The notes: generated from the letters alone by a model not told the origin. Counted from the first letter of the stretch, positions 14,770-22,937 are shown. The stretch is 26,746 nucleotides of DNA from Chryseobacterium sp. (GCA_003248755.1 QFQW01000049.1:1-26746); one strand, 5' to 3'. Program-made: numbers and translations.

Positions 14770-14938
14770 TTTTTTGAACACTAAGTGCACAAAGATTATT
14801 TAAAAAAATAGTGTTTTAAGGCTCACAAAGGCACTTCGTTTAGAAAAGCTAAGTGTGACTTTGTTAAGTTTTACGCCTTTCATGAACTTAAAGAGTTTCT
14901 AATCTAAAAAAAACTTCGTGGGCTTAGTGTTCAAAAAA
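14770..14938. repeat. Inverted-repeat element, about 169 bp
   Basis: TTTTTTGAACACTAAG (14770-14785) pairs perfectly with CTTAGTGTTCAAAAAA (14923-14938), and the match continues imperfectly inward for another 12 bases. Inside are diverged copies of the same CTAAG and CACAAAG words. The element fills most of the 344-base gene-free gap between the divergent nitrilase and L,D-transpeptidase genes. Coding frames inside it are short, so it looks like a miniature element or a folded intergenic repeat. Confidence 0.7.
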
Positions 14939-15046
14939 CATAATAAAGTCTTAACAAAAATCGTTCAAAAATTAAGGTTTTGCGTTAAAGTTTACTAAAA
15001 AACCGTTAAAAAATTTGATTGTAACAATCTGAAAATGATTTATATA

Positions 15047-15054
15047 TAATTTTG
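15047..15054 (+). promoter_or_regulatory. -7 box for the L,D-transpeptidase gene
   Basis: TAATTTTG followed by C matches the Bacteroidota -7 consensus and lies 33 bases before the ATG at 15088. A TTTG at 15014-15017 is too far upstream to be a good -33 box. Confidence 0.5.
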
Positions 15055-15087
15055 CACCACTAAAACAAAAACTTAATATTATAATTA

Positions 15088-15885
15088 ATGAAGAAATTCC
15101 CATTATTGCTGTGCTTAGTTTATTTGATAACCACTTCTTTTTATCCGGTGAGTTCTGAGAACAAAATCTCTCAAGCCAGAACGATTGTAAAAGAAATCAG
15201 ACTAAGTCCAAAAAAGAATTTCTCATCACAAAATCCAGCAGAAGAAATCTATAAAGAACTCCAGTTTACGGATGAAAAATTGAATTTTGAGGTCTTTGAA
15301 AAAGCCTTTTTAGGATTCCAAAATTTGAAAAAATCCAGAAAACTAGTACCGTCAGCTAAATTGCTTTCGATTTGTGATTTTAGTTTGTCTTCTAATAGAA
15401 AACGCCTTTGGGTAATAGATTTGGATGAGAAAAAAGTGCTGTTCAACACATTGGTCGCACACGGAAAAGGAACAGGCGAAGAGTTCGCAACTAGTTTTTC
15501 CAACACAGAAGATTCGCATCAGTCCAGCCTTGGTTTCTATATCACGGAACAGGCTTATAATGGCGACAATGGCTATTCTATGAGACTTTTCGGAATGGAT
15601 AAAGGTTATAACGACGCAGCGCTGGAAAGATGCATTGTAATGCATGGCGCAAATTACGTGAGTGAGGATTTTATCAAGTCCGAGAAAAGATTAGGAAGAA
15701 GCTGGGGCTGTCCTGCGGTTTCCAGAGAAATGGCGCAACCGATTATCGATACGATAAAAAACCAAACGTGCCTGTTCATCTATTATCCTGACCAGAATTA
15801 TCTCGCAAGTTCCGAATGGCTGAAAAACGTTGAAAAAACCGATTCAATCCTTGGTTCTCCAAAGCAAAATATGGCAACGAATTAA
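15088..15885 (+). CDS. Exported L,D-transpeptidase catalytic-domain protein
   Basis: The 265-residue protein has a Sec signal at the N-terminus (MKKFPLLLCLVYLITTSFYP). After an N-terminal helical region, the catalytic part matches the murein L,D-transpeptidase (YkuD-like, PF13645-type) family. It has LWVIDLDEKKVLF, VAHGKGTG, His186 in IVMHGANYVS and the nucleophile Cys208 in GRSWGCPAVS. Such enzymes make 3-3 peptidoglycan cross-links or attach proteins to peptidoglycan; the exact role here is unknown. It is exported to the periplasm. The gene is monocistronic, with a -7 box at 15047 and a strong terminator at 15963-15991. Neither a LysM nor another binding domain was seen. Confidence 0.85.
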   Translation: MKKFPLLLCLVYLITTSFYPVSSENKISQARTIVKEIRLSPKKNFSSQNPAEEIYKELQFTDEKLNFEVFEKAFLGFQNLKKSRKLVPSAKLLSICDFSLSSNRKRLWVIDLDEKKVLFNTLVAHGKGTGEEFATSFSNTEDSHQSSLGFYITEQAYNGDNGYSMRLFGMDKGYNDAALERCIVMHGANYVSEDFIKSEKRLGRSWGCPAVSREMAQPIIDTIKNQTCLFIYYPDQNYLASSEWLKNVEKTDSILGSPKQNMATN

Positions 15886-15893
15886 GAAATAAA

Positions 15894-15952
15894 TTCTCGC
15901 TGATTGTGAGATTTAGCCGATTATTATTAGTAATCAAACCAATCTGTGAGAT
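15894..15952. repeat. Weak inverted repeat of TCTCnCnGATT type
   Basis: TCTCGCTGATT near 15895-15905 and AATCTGTGAGA near 15941-15951 match at 9 of 11 bases when inverted, and a further GTGAGATT copy lies inside. The words recall the element at 19355-19427 (TTCTCGCAGATT). It may be a decayed member of that family, but the support is weak. Confidence 0.35.
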
Positions 15953-15962
15953 TATAAAAATA

Positions 15963-15991
15963 AAAACCCTTCAGAAACTCTGAAGGGTTTT
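15963..15991. terminator. Strong bidirectional terminator, 13-bp stem
   Basis: AAAACCCTTCAGA (15963-15975) and TCTGAAGGGTTTT (15979-15991) are perfect complements with a 3-base loop. T runs lie on both strands. It separates the convergent L,D-transpeptidase gene and the RprY-like regulator gene. Confidence 0.9.
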
Positions 15992-15997
15992 GTTTTA

Positions 15998-16687
15998 TTA
16001 AGGATTCTTTACTAGCAATCTGAAACCTTCTCCGTGAACGTTGATGATTTCCAAACCTTCATCGTCTTTCAGAAGTTTTCTCAGTTTTGCAATGTAAACG
16101 TCCATGCTTCTCGCCGTGAAATAATTCTCTTTTTTCCAGATTTTTCTTAATGCCAAATCTCTCGGCATAAAGTCGTTTCTGTGGATGCAAAGTAATTTCA
16201 AAAGTTCGTTTTCTTTTGGAGAAAGCTTGTATTCGTTTTCACCAACTCTTAGTTGTCTCAACATAGAATCGAAGAAGATATTACTGATTTTGAACTGCTC
16301 CTGGTCTTCATTTTCCAAAACGGCACTTCTTTGTAGAATCGCTTTTATTTTATAAAGAAGCAACTCGGTATCAAATGGTTTTGTGATATAATCATCAGCT
16401 CCCAACTGGTAGCCTTTTAGGATATCTTCACGCATATTTCTTGCAGTCAGGAAAATGATTGGCGTGTTTTTATCAATTTTCTTCACATCTTCTGCCAGAG
16501 AAAATCCGTCTTTTTTCGGCATCATTACATCGAAAATGCAGATGTCGAATTCCTTTTCTGTAAACTCTTTCAGTCCTATTTCTCCATCGGTTGCCAATGT
16601 CACCTCGAAATTGTTGATTGTCAAATAATCCTTAAGAACTGCGCCAAAACTCTGGTCGTCTTCTACTAATAATATTCTGTTGCTCAT
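15998..16687 (-). CDS. rprY: OmpR/PhoB-type response regulator (RprY-like)
   Basis: The 229-residue protein has a classical receiver domain: VEDD at 8-11, phospho-acceptor Asp53 in IFDVMMP, FLTAR, and Lys103 in YITKPF. A winged-helix OmpR DNA-binding domain follows, with LSPKENELLKLL, ARSMDVYIAKLRKLLKDD and INVHGEGFRLL. It pairs with the sensor kinase at 17125-18666 on the same strand, and the arrangement resembles RprX/RprY of Bacteroides. The two genes are separated by a broken four-helix-bundle gene instead of the usual tight spacing. Its targets are unknown. Confidence 0.88.
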   Translation of the reverse strand: MSNRILLVEDDQSFGAVLKDYLTINNFEVTLATDGEIGLKEFTEKEFDICIFDVMMPKKDGFSLAEDVKKIDKNTPIIFLTARNMREDILKGYQLGADDYITKPFDTELLLYKIKAILQRSAVLENEDQEQFKISNIFFDSMLRQLRVGENEYKLSPKENELLKLLCIHRNDFMPRDLALRKIWKKENYFTARSMDVYIAKLRKLLKDDEGLEIINVHGEGFRLLVKNP

Positions 16688-16724
16688 AATTTTATGATTG
16701 ATGTTATATTAATGATAATTGATT

Positions 16725-17084
16725 TTATGTTAGTTTTTCTTTTAAATATTTTTTATAGCTAGATGTAGCTTTTACAATTTCTTCTGCTTCATTAAACCAT
16801 TTATTTAAAGTAGTTTCTGAAAACATTTTCAAGTCTTGCATAAATTCTATCCAAAATAAAGTTTCATCAGCTTCTTCTACAACGATGCATATTTATCTTT
16901 CCTTTGTTGACCTCGCTCTGCACATTGCTCTATAATTTGCCGCGGAAGAAGATGAACTTCTGAAAATTTGTTTTCTTAATACAGAAACTTTTTCGGAATA
17001 AGCTAATTCTGATAATTGACTAATAATATCTACTGATAAATCTTTTATCCTTTTTGCAAAAATCTGATTATAATTATTATCCAT
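16725..17084 (-). pseudogene. Four helix bundle (23S rRNA-intervening-sequence-type) protein, broken by a nonsense codon
   Basis: The intact first part (ATG 17084 to TAA 16893) has family features such as VFAKR-like (IFAKRIKDLSVDII), RKQIFRSSSSSAANYRAMCRARSTKE. After the stop codon, the same reading frame continues as CIVVEEADETLFWIEF, QDLKMFSE and KWFNEAEEIVKAT to a final TAA at 16725, which is the family C-terminal half. Normally about four residues (like FIAK) separate STKE and CIVVEEAD, but here only two or three codons, including the stop, do. The break is therefore a nonsense codon with a small deletion, not a frameshift. It sits inside the RprX/RprY-like two-component pair and the remainder is in good shape, so the damage is recent or could be a sequencing error. 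Its function is unknown, but the family is often found near insertion-prone sites. Confidence 0.85.
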
Positions 17085-17124
17085 ATTAATTAATCAATTA
17101 TCATTTATCAAATATCACTTATAC

Positions 17125-18666
17125 CTAAACTATCGGAAGTTTTATTGTAAACGTGCTTCCTTTTCCTTTGTGAGAATCTACGTGGATTTGACCTTTGTGA
17201 TTCTCAATAATCTTTTTCACATAAGACAATCCAAGTCCTTGTCCTTTTACATTATGAATATTTCCTGTTTCTTCTCGGAAGAATTTTTCAAAAATTTTGT
17301 TTTTATTGGTCGATTCCATTCCCATTCCTTTGTCAGAAATTTCGATGACGTACCAGTTTCCTTCGTTTCTTGTACTAACCTTTATTTCTGGTGTTTCAGG
17401 AGAATATTTGTTGGCATTATCAAGCAGATTGATTAATGCATTCGAAATATGAAATTCATCAATTAAGAAATTATATTTTGTAGCATTAAATTCTGTTGTT
17501 AAAATTCCGTTTCTTTCATTAACAATTAATCGGAAAGATTCTGCAATACTTTTTATCAATTCTCTTACGTTGGTTTCTTTCAGATGAAGAGGCATTTCGT
17601 TTCGTTCCAGTTTGGACATATTCAGAACGGTTTCCACTTGCTTTTTCATCCTCAGATTTTCCTGTTTTATCAATCCTGAATAGTATTTCACTTTATCCGG
17701 GTCGGTAGCAATTTTATCATTCGCTAAAGAATCTGTTGCAACAGAAATTGTTGCTAAAGGCGTCTTGAACTCGTGAGACATATTATTGATAAAGTCGGTC
17801 TTGATTTCCGCAATTTTTTTCTGTCTCATCATATAATTAATAGAGATGACATAAATTCCCAAAATCGTCAGTAATGAAATGAAAGTTCCCAACAACATAG
17901 GCAAATTGTGTTTCACCAGAGAATAATCTTTTCTTGGAAAAACCAACGCCAGCGTATAAAGTGTTCTGTCTTTGCTGTCTGTAAAAAGTGGATATGTGTA
18001 ATTCGTTTTATCTTTTTGGTCGAGATAGATGTTGTTTGCAACCGTTGTTAATTGATTGGTCTTATTGATGACTCCAAATCCAAATTTTGTATCAATCCCT
18101 TTGAGTCTCAATTCTTTTGAGATGACGGAGTCAATGGTTTTGCTGTCAACACGTTTTTCTATCGGAAGGTTGGTTGCGCTCAAACGTGCAAACTCCTTCA
18201 TCTGATAAGAATTATTATCAAGGTCTCGGCTGATGTTGGTTGTCAAAGGTTCAGGACTGCTTCTTTTCAGCTTTAATTGTCCTTCGTCTTTGTAAAGTTT
18301 CGTTGTGTATAACGTGTCGCCTTTTGCTGAAACGGGAATGTTTTGCTTTTCAACGATGCTGGTTTGAAAAAGAATATTCGAACGATTCGCAGAGTCGGAA
18401 CTTTGCTGGATATAAGTCTTAGTTGGTTGGTTTTTAGAGGCTAAAACCTCTTTTCCAACATTATTATAAGTTTCATTCCAATATTTGTTGACCTCGATTT
18501 GATTCACTTTTTGAGTCGAAGTTTCTAATGCGGAATAAACTTTATTAGAGAAATCCTGCTCGAGAGATGTATATAATTCTTTAATCCAATATAGCTGCAA
18601 AGAGACAAAAACCACCAAGGAAATTGTCATGAAAACAGATATAATAGGAATAAACTTGTTGTTCAT
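17125..18666 (-). CDS. rprX: Membrane sensor histidine kinase (RprX-like)
   Basis: The 513-residue protein has transmembrane segments at about 5-27 and 255-279 around a periplasmic sensor region of about 225 residues. A HisKA domain (NNMSHEFKTPL, His298) and a HATPase domain follow, with N box LLDNANKYSPE, G1 SDKGMGM, F box FEKFFREET and G2 GQGLGLSYVKKIIE, ending TFTIKLP. It is the likely partner of the OmpR-type regulator at 15998-16687 and resembles RprX of Bacteroidota. The periplasmic domain is not recognised, so its signal is unknown. The broken four-helix-bundle gene lies between the pair. Confidence 0.92.
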   Translation of the reverse strand: MNNKFIPIISVFMTISLVVFVSLQLYWIKELYTSLEQDFSNKVYSALETSTQKVNQIEVNKYWNETYNNVGKEVLASKNQPTKTYIQQSSDSANRSNILFQTSIVEKQNIPVSAKGDTLYTTKLYKDEGQLKLKRSSPEPLTTNISRDLDNNSYQMKEFARLSATNLPIEKRVDSKTIDSVISKELRLKGIDTKFGFGVINKTNQLTTVANNIYLDQKDKTNYTYPLFTDSKDRTLYTLALVFPRKDYSLVKHNLPMLLGTFISLLTILGIYVISINYMMRQKKIAEIKTDFINNMSHEFKTPLATISVATDSLANDKIATDPDKVKYYSGLIKQENLRMKKQVETVLNMSKLERNEMPLHLKETNVRELIKSIAESFRLIVNERNGILTTEFNATKYNFLIDEFHISNALINLLDNANKYSPETPEIKVSTRNEGNWYVIEISDKGMGMESTNKNKIFEKFFREETGNIHNVKGQGLGLSYVKKIIENHKGQIHVDSHKGKGSTFTIKLPIV

Positions 18667-18854
18667 ATATTTTTTTAAGTTTGAAAAGTTAAAATTACTC
18701 TTTTTAAGAATATCTCGATAATAATAACGGATTGTAATTATTAAATATTTCTTAAAATTAAAAGATTTAACATTTTATTGTGAATATCAAATATATTGCC
18801 ATAGGAAAACTTTGGTGCGATTTTTTATAATTAATTTTATAAAAAGCAAAAATT

Positions 18855-19352
18855 ATGAACTCAGAAATTGTTTTTAATAAGGACTCGGAAACAGGAGTTT
18901 ATGTGATGAAAGTTTACAGAGCCGATGTTTCCACGCTTTGGGATTATTTTACAAAGCAAGATTTGATTGACCAATGGTGGGCGCCAAAACCTTGGAAATG
19001 CGAAACCGAAAAAATGGATTTTCGGGAAAACGGAAATTGGTTGTATGCAATGAAAGGTCCGGACGGAGAAAAAGAAATGGCAATAGCAAATTACGGTGAG
19101 ATAATGCCCCACAGAAGTATTGTGTGGACAGATGCTTTTGCTGATGCCAAAGGGAAAGTAAGGACAGATTTGCCTCAAACTTCTTGGCTGATTGGTTTCA
19201 CAGGAATTGATGAAGGTACAAGAATGACTTTCAATCTGCATTTCAACTCAAAAGAAGAAATGAATCAGCTCATCGAAATGGGTTTTGAAGAAGGCTTCAA
19301 AATGGGATTGAATCAGTTGGAAGATATTTTGGAAGAAAAATATTCTAAATAA
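18855..19352 (+). CDS. SRPBCC/AHSA1-family protein
   Basis: The 165-residue cytosolic protein has the START/SRPBCC (AHSA1-like) fold. Its signature parts are LWDYFTKQDLIDQWWAPK near the N-terminus, a glycine/aromatic beta core (ENGNWLYAMKGPDG, then GEIMPHRSIVWTDAF) and the C-terminal helix MGFEEGFKMGLNQLEDIL. These proteins bind hydrophobic ligands or act as chaperone-like factors; the ligand here is unknown. It is a lone gene. Just upstream, TTTTTATAA and TTATAAAAA (18822-18830 and 18837-18845) form an AT-rich inverted repeat. It could be an operator or chance, and I do not annotate it separately. Confidence 0.82.
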   Translation: MNSEIVFNKDSETGVYVMKVYRADVSTLWDYFTKQDLIDQWWAPKPWKCETEKMDFRENGNWLYAMKGPDGEKEMAIANYGEIMPHRSIVWTDAFADAKGKVRTDLPQTSWLIGFTGIDEGTRMTFNLHFNSKEEMNQLIEMGFEEGFKMGLNQLEDILEEKYSK

Positions 19353-19354
19353 TT

Positions 19355-19427
19355 TTCTCGCAGATTAAGCGAATTTTGCAGATAATAACTTCAAAGAAGT
19401 CTGTATCATCTGCTAAATCTGCAAGAA
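19355..19427. repeat. Intergenic inverted repeat TTCTCGCAGATT type
   Basis: TTCTCGCAGATTAAGC (19355-19370) and GCTAAATCTGCAAGAA (19412-19427) match at 14 of 16 bases when inverted. A small perfect hairpin (ACTTC...GAAGT, 19388-19400) sits in the centre, so the 73-base element can fold as nested stems. It lies directly after the SRPBCC gene and 8 bases before the stop of the convergent unknown gene. Confidence 0.7.
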
Positions 19428-19434
19428 GTAAATC

Positions 19435-19779
19435 TTAATCCAAATCAATCTCTTCATCAATAAAATACTGTATAATCGCTTTTTTCATCAGAAGCGATTG
19501 TTCGTTAGGCTTCAAATCCGGCAAATCTTCCAGCTTTTCAAACTCTGGCCAGCCGTCATTATAATGACTGAATTTATAATACCCAAAAGGCTCCAGCAAT
19601 CTACAAACCGCAATATGAATAAGATTGACTTTGTCATCTTTCGTGAATTTTTGCTGACCACTTCCCAATTCCTGAATACCTATTAAAAATAATATGGTTT
19701 CAATAGGCGGATTTTTTTCCGTTTGGAAGTTTTCTTCAAAAAAGTGTTCTATTTTTTTCCAGATTTCGGATTCTGTCAT
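19435..19779 (-). CDS. Small unknown acidic protein, 114 aa
   Basis: I start at ATG 19779 (MTESEIWKKIEHFFEENF). The frame stays open up to 19917, but the extra 46 residues overlap the stop region of the oligopeptidase B gene and a hairpin element, and look like noncoding translation. The protein is soluble and acidic (EELIDEEIDLD-like end, DLPDLKPNEQSLLMKKAIIQYFIDEEIDLD in part). It has several helices, a GWPEFEKLEDLP segment and FGYYKFSHYNDGW. It is conserved-looking, but I know no domain name. It follows oligopeptidase B on the same strand. Confidence 0.7.
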   Translation of the reverse strand: MTESEIWKKIEHFFEENFQTEKNPPIETILFLIGIQELGSGQQKFTKDDKVNLIHIAVCRLLEPFGYYKFSHYNDGWPEFEKLEDLPDLKPNEQSLLMKKAIIQYFIDEEIDLD

Positions 19780-19840
19780 ATTTTTATAATTAATAAATGA
19801 TAGTTGATGGCTGCTTGCATATTTGATTATCTTCTGACTT

Positions 19841-19903
19841 GCCACATACAGCTTCTGAGCTCCGATTTTTGTAAAAAACCTTTTACAACTTGCTGTGTGT
19901 GGC
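19841..19903. repeat. Nested inverted-repeat element downstream of oligopeptidase B
   Basis: GCCACATACAGC (19841-19852) and GCTGTGTGTGGC (19892-19903) match at 11 of 12 bases when inverted. A perfect inner stem (TGTAAAA 19870-19876 with TTTTACA 19881-19887) has a 4-base loop. The element begins 4 bases after the oligopeptidase B stop on the minus strand. It could help end that transcript or mark a processing site before the next gene. Confidence 0.55.
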
Positions 19904-19906
19904 GTT

Positions 19907-21943
19907 TTATTTATCAATCTTCAAAAGAAATGCATATTCCAAAGCAACTTCTTTCAGGCTTTCGAATCGTCCACTTGCGCCACCGTGACCGGAACTCATA
20001 TCAGTTTTGAAAATCAGAATATTATTATCGGTTTTCAAATCCCTCAGTTTTGCGGTCCATTTTGCAGGTTCCCAATATTGAACCTGAGAATCATGGAAGC
20101 CTGTTGTAATTAATATATTAGGATAATCTTTCGCTTCGATGTTATCGTAAGGCGAATAGGATTTCATATAATCATAATATTCCTTGTCGTTTGGATTTCC
20201 CCATTCGTCGTATTCTCCGGTTGTCAAAGGAATCGTTTCGTCCAGCATTGTCGTCACAACATCCACAAAAGGAACCTGAGCGACAATTCCGTTAAATAAT
20301 TCGGGATTGTAATTCATTACCGCTCCCATCAGAAGTCCGCCCGCGCTTCCGCCCATGGCATAAAGATGTCTAGGAGATGTGTAGTTTTCTGATATTAAAT
20401 ATTTTGCAGCATCAATAAAATCAAAAAACGTATTCTTTTTCTGAAGCATTTTTCCATCTTCGTACCATTCGCGACCGAGATATTCGCCGCCTCTGATGTG
20501 AGCAATAGCATAAATAAAGCCTCTGTCCAGTAATGATAATCTCACACTTGAGAAACTAGCGTCAACGGTGTGACCATAACTTCCGTAACCATAAAGTAAA
20601 AGCGGTGTTTCAGCAGATTTCTTCGTGTCTTTATGATAAACTAAAGAGATTGCAACTTGTTTTCCATCTCTTGCTTTTGCCCATATTCTTTCCGAGATAT
20701 AATTTTCTGCGGAAAAATTTCCGCCCAAAACTTCTTGTTCTTTTAGAAGTTTGGTGGTTTTTTCCTTCATATCATATTCGTAAGTGGAAGAGGGTTTTGT
20801 CAAAGATGTATATCCGAAACGCAGTTTTTCTGTATCGAATTCCATATTCGTTCCGATGTACGCTGTGTAAGTCGGCTCCGAAAATGGCAGATAATGAGAA
20901 TCTCCTGTTTTGTTTTCTATGATTTTGATTTGAAGAAGTCCTTTTTCCCGTTCTTCTATGACAAAATAATCATTGAATATTTCAAAACCTTCCAGCAAGA
21001 CATTTTCTCTGTGAGGAATGAAATCTACCCAATTTTCAATCTCCGGATGAGAAACTTTTGTCTTTACGATTTTGAAATTTGTAGAATTATCGGCGTTTGT
21101 AATGATGTAAAAATCATCCTGATAATGCTCTACCGAATATTCCAAATCCTCCGTTCTTTCCTGAATAATCTTCCAATCTGCAAAAACGTTATCAGCTGGA
21201 ATGAATCTGTGTTCATCTTCATTCGTGCTTGACGAAGAAATAAAAATGTATTCTAATGATTTGGTTTTGAAAACATTAACGTCAAAAGTTTCATCCTCTT
21301 CATGAAATATCAGAACGTCTTTTTCTGTTTCGGTTCCAATCGCATGTCGATGGATTTGATAAGCTCTTAGACTTTCATCTTTTCTAATATAAAAAATATG
21401 TTGGTTGTCATTTGCCCAAACTGCTTTTCCGGTTGTGTTTTCGATTTTATCTTCGAAGATTTCTCCTGTTTTGAGATTTTTGAAAAATATCGTGTAAATT
21501 CTTCGTCCTGTTTTATCAGAAGAATAAGCAATTAAATTATTATCAACACTTACGGAAACGCTTCCGATATCAAAATATTCTTCGCCTTCCGCCAAAATAT
21601 TCACGTCCAAAAGAATTTCTTCTTCATTTTCCAAAGTTTGAAACTTCCTGGAGAAAATCGGATATTCTTTCCCATCTTCATAGCGGACAATATACCAATA
21701 TTGATTAAAGAAATAAGGCAAAGACTGGTCGTCTTTTTTGTAGCGGAATTTCATCTCCTCATACAAATCATTCTGAAGGTCTTCTGTGTCCTTCATTACA
21801 AAATCGGTATAAGAATTTTCTTCTTCGAGGTATTTGATGACTTCCGGATTTTCACGTTCATTCATCCAGAAAAAAGGGTCATTTCTTTTATCGTTGTGAA
21901 TTTCTAGAAGCTTATTTATTTTTTTTGCTTTTGGAGCGTTCAT
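19907..21943 (-). CDS. ptrB: Oligopeptidase B (S9 family serine peptidase)
   Basis: Oligopeptidase B cleaves short peptides after Arg or Lys in the cytosol. The 678-residue protein has no signal peptide. A seven-bladed beta-propeller region (about 70-400) precedes an alpha/beta-hydrolase domain with LYGYGSYG, IRGG, and nucleophile Ser533 in GGSAGG. Asp618 (GFHDSQVQYWEP) and His653 (SGHGG) complete the probable triad. The YWEPAKW and GHGGASGR motifs are typical of this family. It differs from the secreted relative at 24199-26319. Downstream are a hairpin element and a small unknown gene on the same strand, possibly in one transcript. Confidence 0.9.
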   Translation of the reverse strand: MNAPKAKKINKLLEIHNDKRNDPFFWMNERENPEVIKYLEEENSYTDFVMKDTEDLQNDLYEEMKFRYKKDDQSLPYFFNQYWYIVRYEDGKEYPIFSRKFQTLENEEEILLDVNILAEGEEYFDIGSVSVSVDNNLIAYSSDKTGRRIYTIFFKNLKTGEIFEDKIENTTGKAVWANDNQHIFYIRKDESLRAYQIHRHAIGTETEKDVLIFHEEDETFDVNVFKTKSLEYIFISSSSTNEDEHRFIPADNVFADWKIIQERTEDLEYSVEHYQDDFYIITNADNSTNFKIVKTKVSHPEIENWVDFIPHRENVLLEGFEIFNDYFVIEEREKGLLQIKIIENKTGDSHYLPFSEPTYTAYIGTNMEFDTEKLRFGYTSLTKPSSTYEYDMKEKTTKLLKEQEVLGGNFSAENYISERIWAKARDGKQVAISLVYHKDTKKSAETPLLLYGYGSYGHTVDASFSSVRLSLLDRGFIYAIAHIRGGEYLGREWYEDGKMLQKKNTFFDFIDAAKYLISENYTSPRHLYAMGGSAGGLLMGAVMNYNPELFNGIVAQVPFVDVVTTMLDETIPLTTGEYDEWGNPNDKEYYDYMKSYSPYDNIEAKDYPNILITTGFHDSQVQYWEPAKWTAKLRDLKTDNNILIFKTDMSSGHGGASGRFESLKEVALEYAFLLKIDK

Positions 21944-21961
21944 TTGAAATTGGTATTAATT

Positions 21962-22086
21962 AAAACCACATAGGCACATAGATTAAATTTTTATTTAAAG
22001 AAAATAGAGAGAATTTAAATGTCTTCTATTTAAACTTTAACAATCCAATTAATTATTCAGAAAACTATGTGTCTATGTGGTTAAAA
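21962..22086. repeat. Inverted-repeat element ACCACATAG...
   Basis: ACCACATAGGCACATAG (21965-21981) and CTATGTGTCTATGTGGT (22065-22081) match at 16 of 17 bases when inverted. The roughly 120-base element contains only AT-rich sequence and no gene. It fills the start side of oligopeptidase B, so its promoter must be inside or overlap the element. Confidence 0.7.
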
Positions 22087-22123
22087 GTTTTCTGAAGAGA
22101 TTTTCAGGTTCAACAAAAATAAA

Positions 22124-22155
22124 CAAAAAACCATCTTCTCAGAAAGAAGACGGTT
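22124..22155 (-). terminator. Terminator after hemD
   Basis: AACCATCTTCT (22129-22139) and AGAAGACGGTT (22145-22155) form an 11-bp stem with one G-U pair and a 5-base loop. On the minus strand a T run follows. It ends the DUF4271-hemD operon, 21 bases past the hemD stop. Confidence 0.82.
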
Positions 22156-22175
22156 TTGATTTATGTATTCAATAA

Positions 22176-22916
22176 TTATTTATTGACGCTTTTGATGTAT
22201 TTTTCAATTGCCATTGTCATAGATGGCGTTTCTTTGGTTGGAGCCATTACATTTACTGTCAATCCGGCTTCTTCCGCTGCAGCTTGAGTTGTTGTTCCGA
22301 AAACAGCAATCTTGGTATCGTTTTGTTTGAAATCAGGGAAATTGATTCCTAATGATTTGATTCCCTGATGGCTGAAGAATACCAACATGTCATAATCTTT
22401 GATATTGATATCTGTCAAATCACTTGCAACTGTTTTATACATTATTGCTCTTGTCCAATCCACATTGGCAGCATCCATTACTTTTGGAATTTCTGGTGTC
22501 AACACATCAGACGAAGGTAAGAGATATTTTTCGGAAGGATATTTTTTAAACAAAGCAGCCAAATCAGAGAAGTTCTTTTCTCCGAAGCTGATTTTTCTTT
22601 TTCTATAAACGATATGTTTCTGAAGATAATTGGCAATCGCTTCTGACTGGCAAATGTATCTCATAGAGTCAGGAACTGCAAATCGCATTTCCTCAGCAAG
22701 ACGAAAATAATGGTCAATCGCATTCTTACTCGTAAAAATAATGCCCGTATATTGTGTCAGGTCTATTTTCTGAGTTCTGAGTTCTTTTGCGTCCACACCT
22801 TCTACATGAATAAAAGGACGAAAATCGATTTTGATTTTCTCTTTTTTTGCGATTTCCAAATAAGGTGATGACTCATTCGGTGCAGGCTGCGAAACTAAAA
22901 TAGATTTGATTTTCAT
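22176..22916 (-). CDS. hemD: Uroporphyrinogen-III synthase
   Basis: HemD converts hydroxymethylbilane to uroporphyrinogen III in haem and corrin synthesis. The 246-residue protein has the two-domain architecture of the family, with recognisable pieces: ILVSQPAP near the N-terminus, GIIFTSKNAIDHYF, SDVLTPEIP, YKTVASDL, MLVFFSHQGIKSL and AVFGTTTQAAAEEAGLTV. The family is poorly conserved in sequence, so the assignment also rests on the overall pattern. The gene follows DUF4271 by 21 bases, a pairing seen widely in Bacteroidota. A terminator follows. Confidence 0.9.
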   Translation of the reverse strand: MKIKSILVSQPAPNESSPYLEIAKKEKIKIDFRPFIHVEGVDAKELRTQKIDLTQYTGIIFTSKNAIDHYFRLAEEMRFAVPDSMRYICQSEAIANYLQKHIVYRKRKISFGEKNFSDLAALFKKYPSEKYLLPSSDVLTPEIPKVMDAANVDWTRAIMYKTVASDLTDINIKDYDMLVFFSHQGIKSLGINFPDFKQNDTKIAVFGTTTQAAAEEAGLTVNVMAPTKETPSMTMAIEKYIKSVNK

Positions 22917-22937
22917 CTTAAAATGTGTATGTTACAT

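Noticed and set aside
18822..18845. AT-rich inverted repeat before the SRPBCC gene as an operator
   Set aside because: The arms are only A and T, so a chance match in this AT-rich genome is likely.
19780..19917. N-terminal extension of the 114-aa unknown protein up to 19917
   Set aside because: It overlaps the end of the oligopeptidase B gene and a hairpin element, and the added residues look noncoding.
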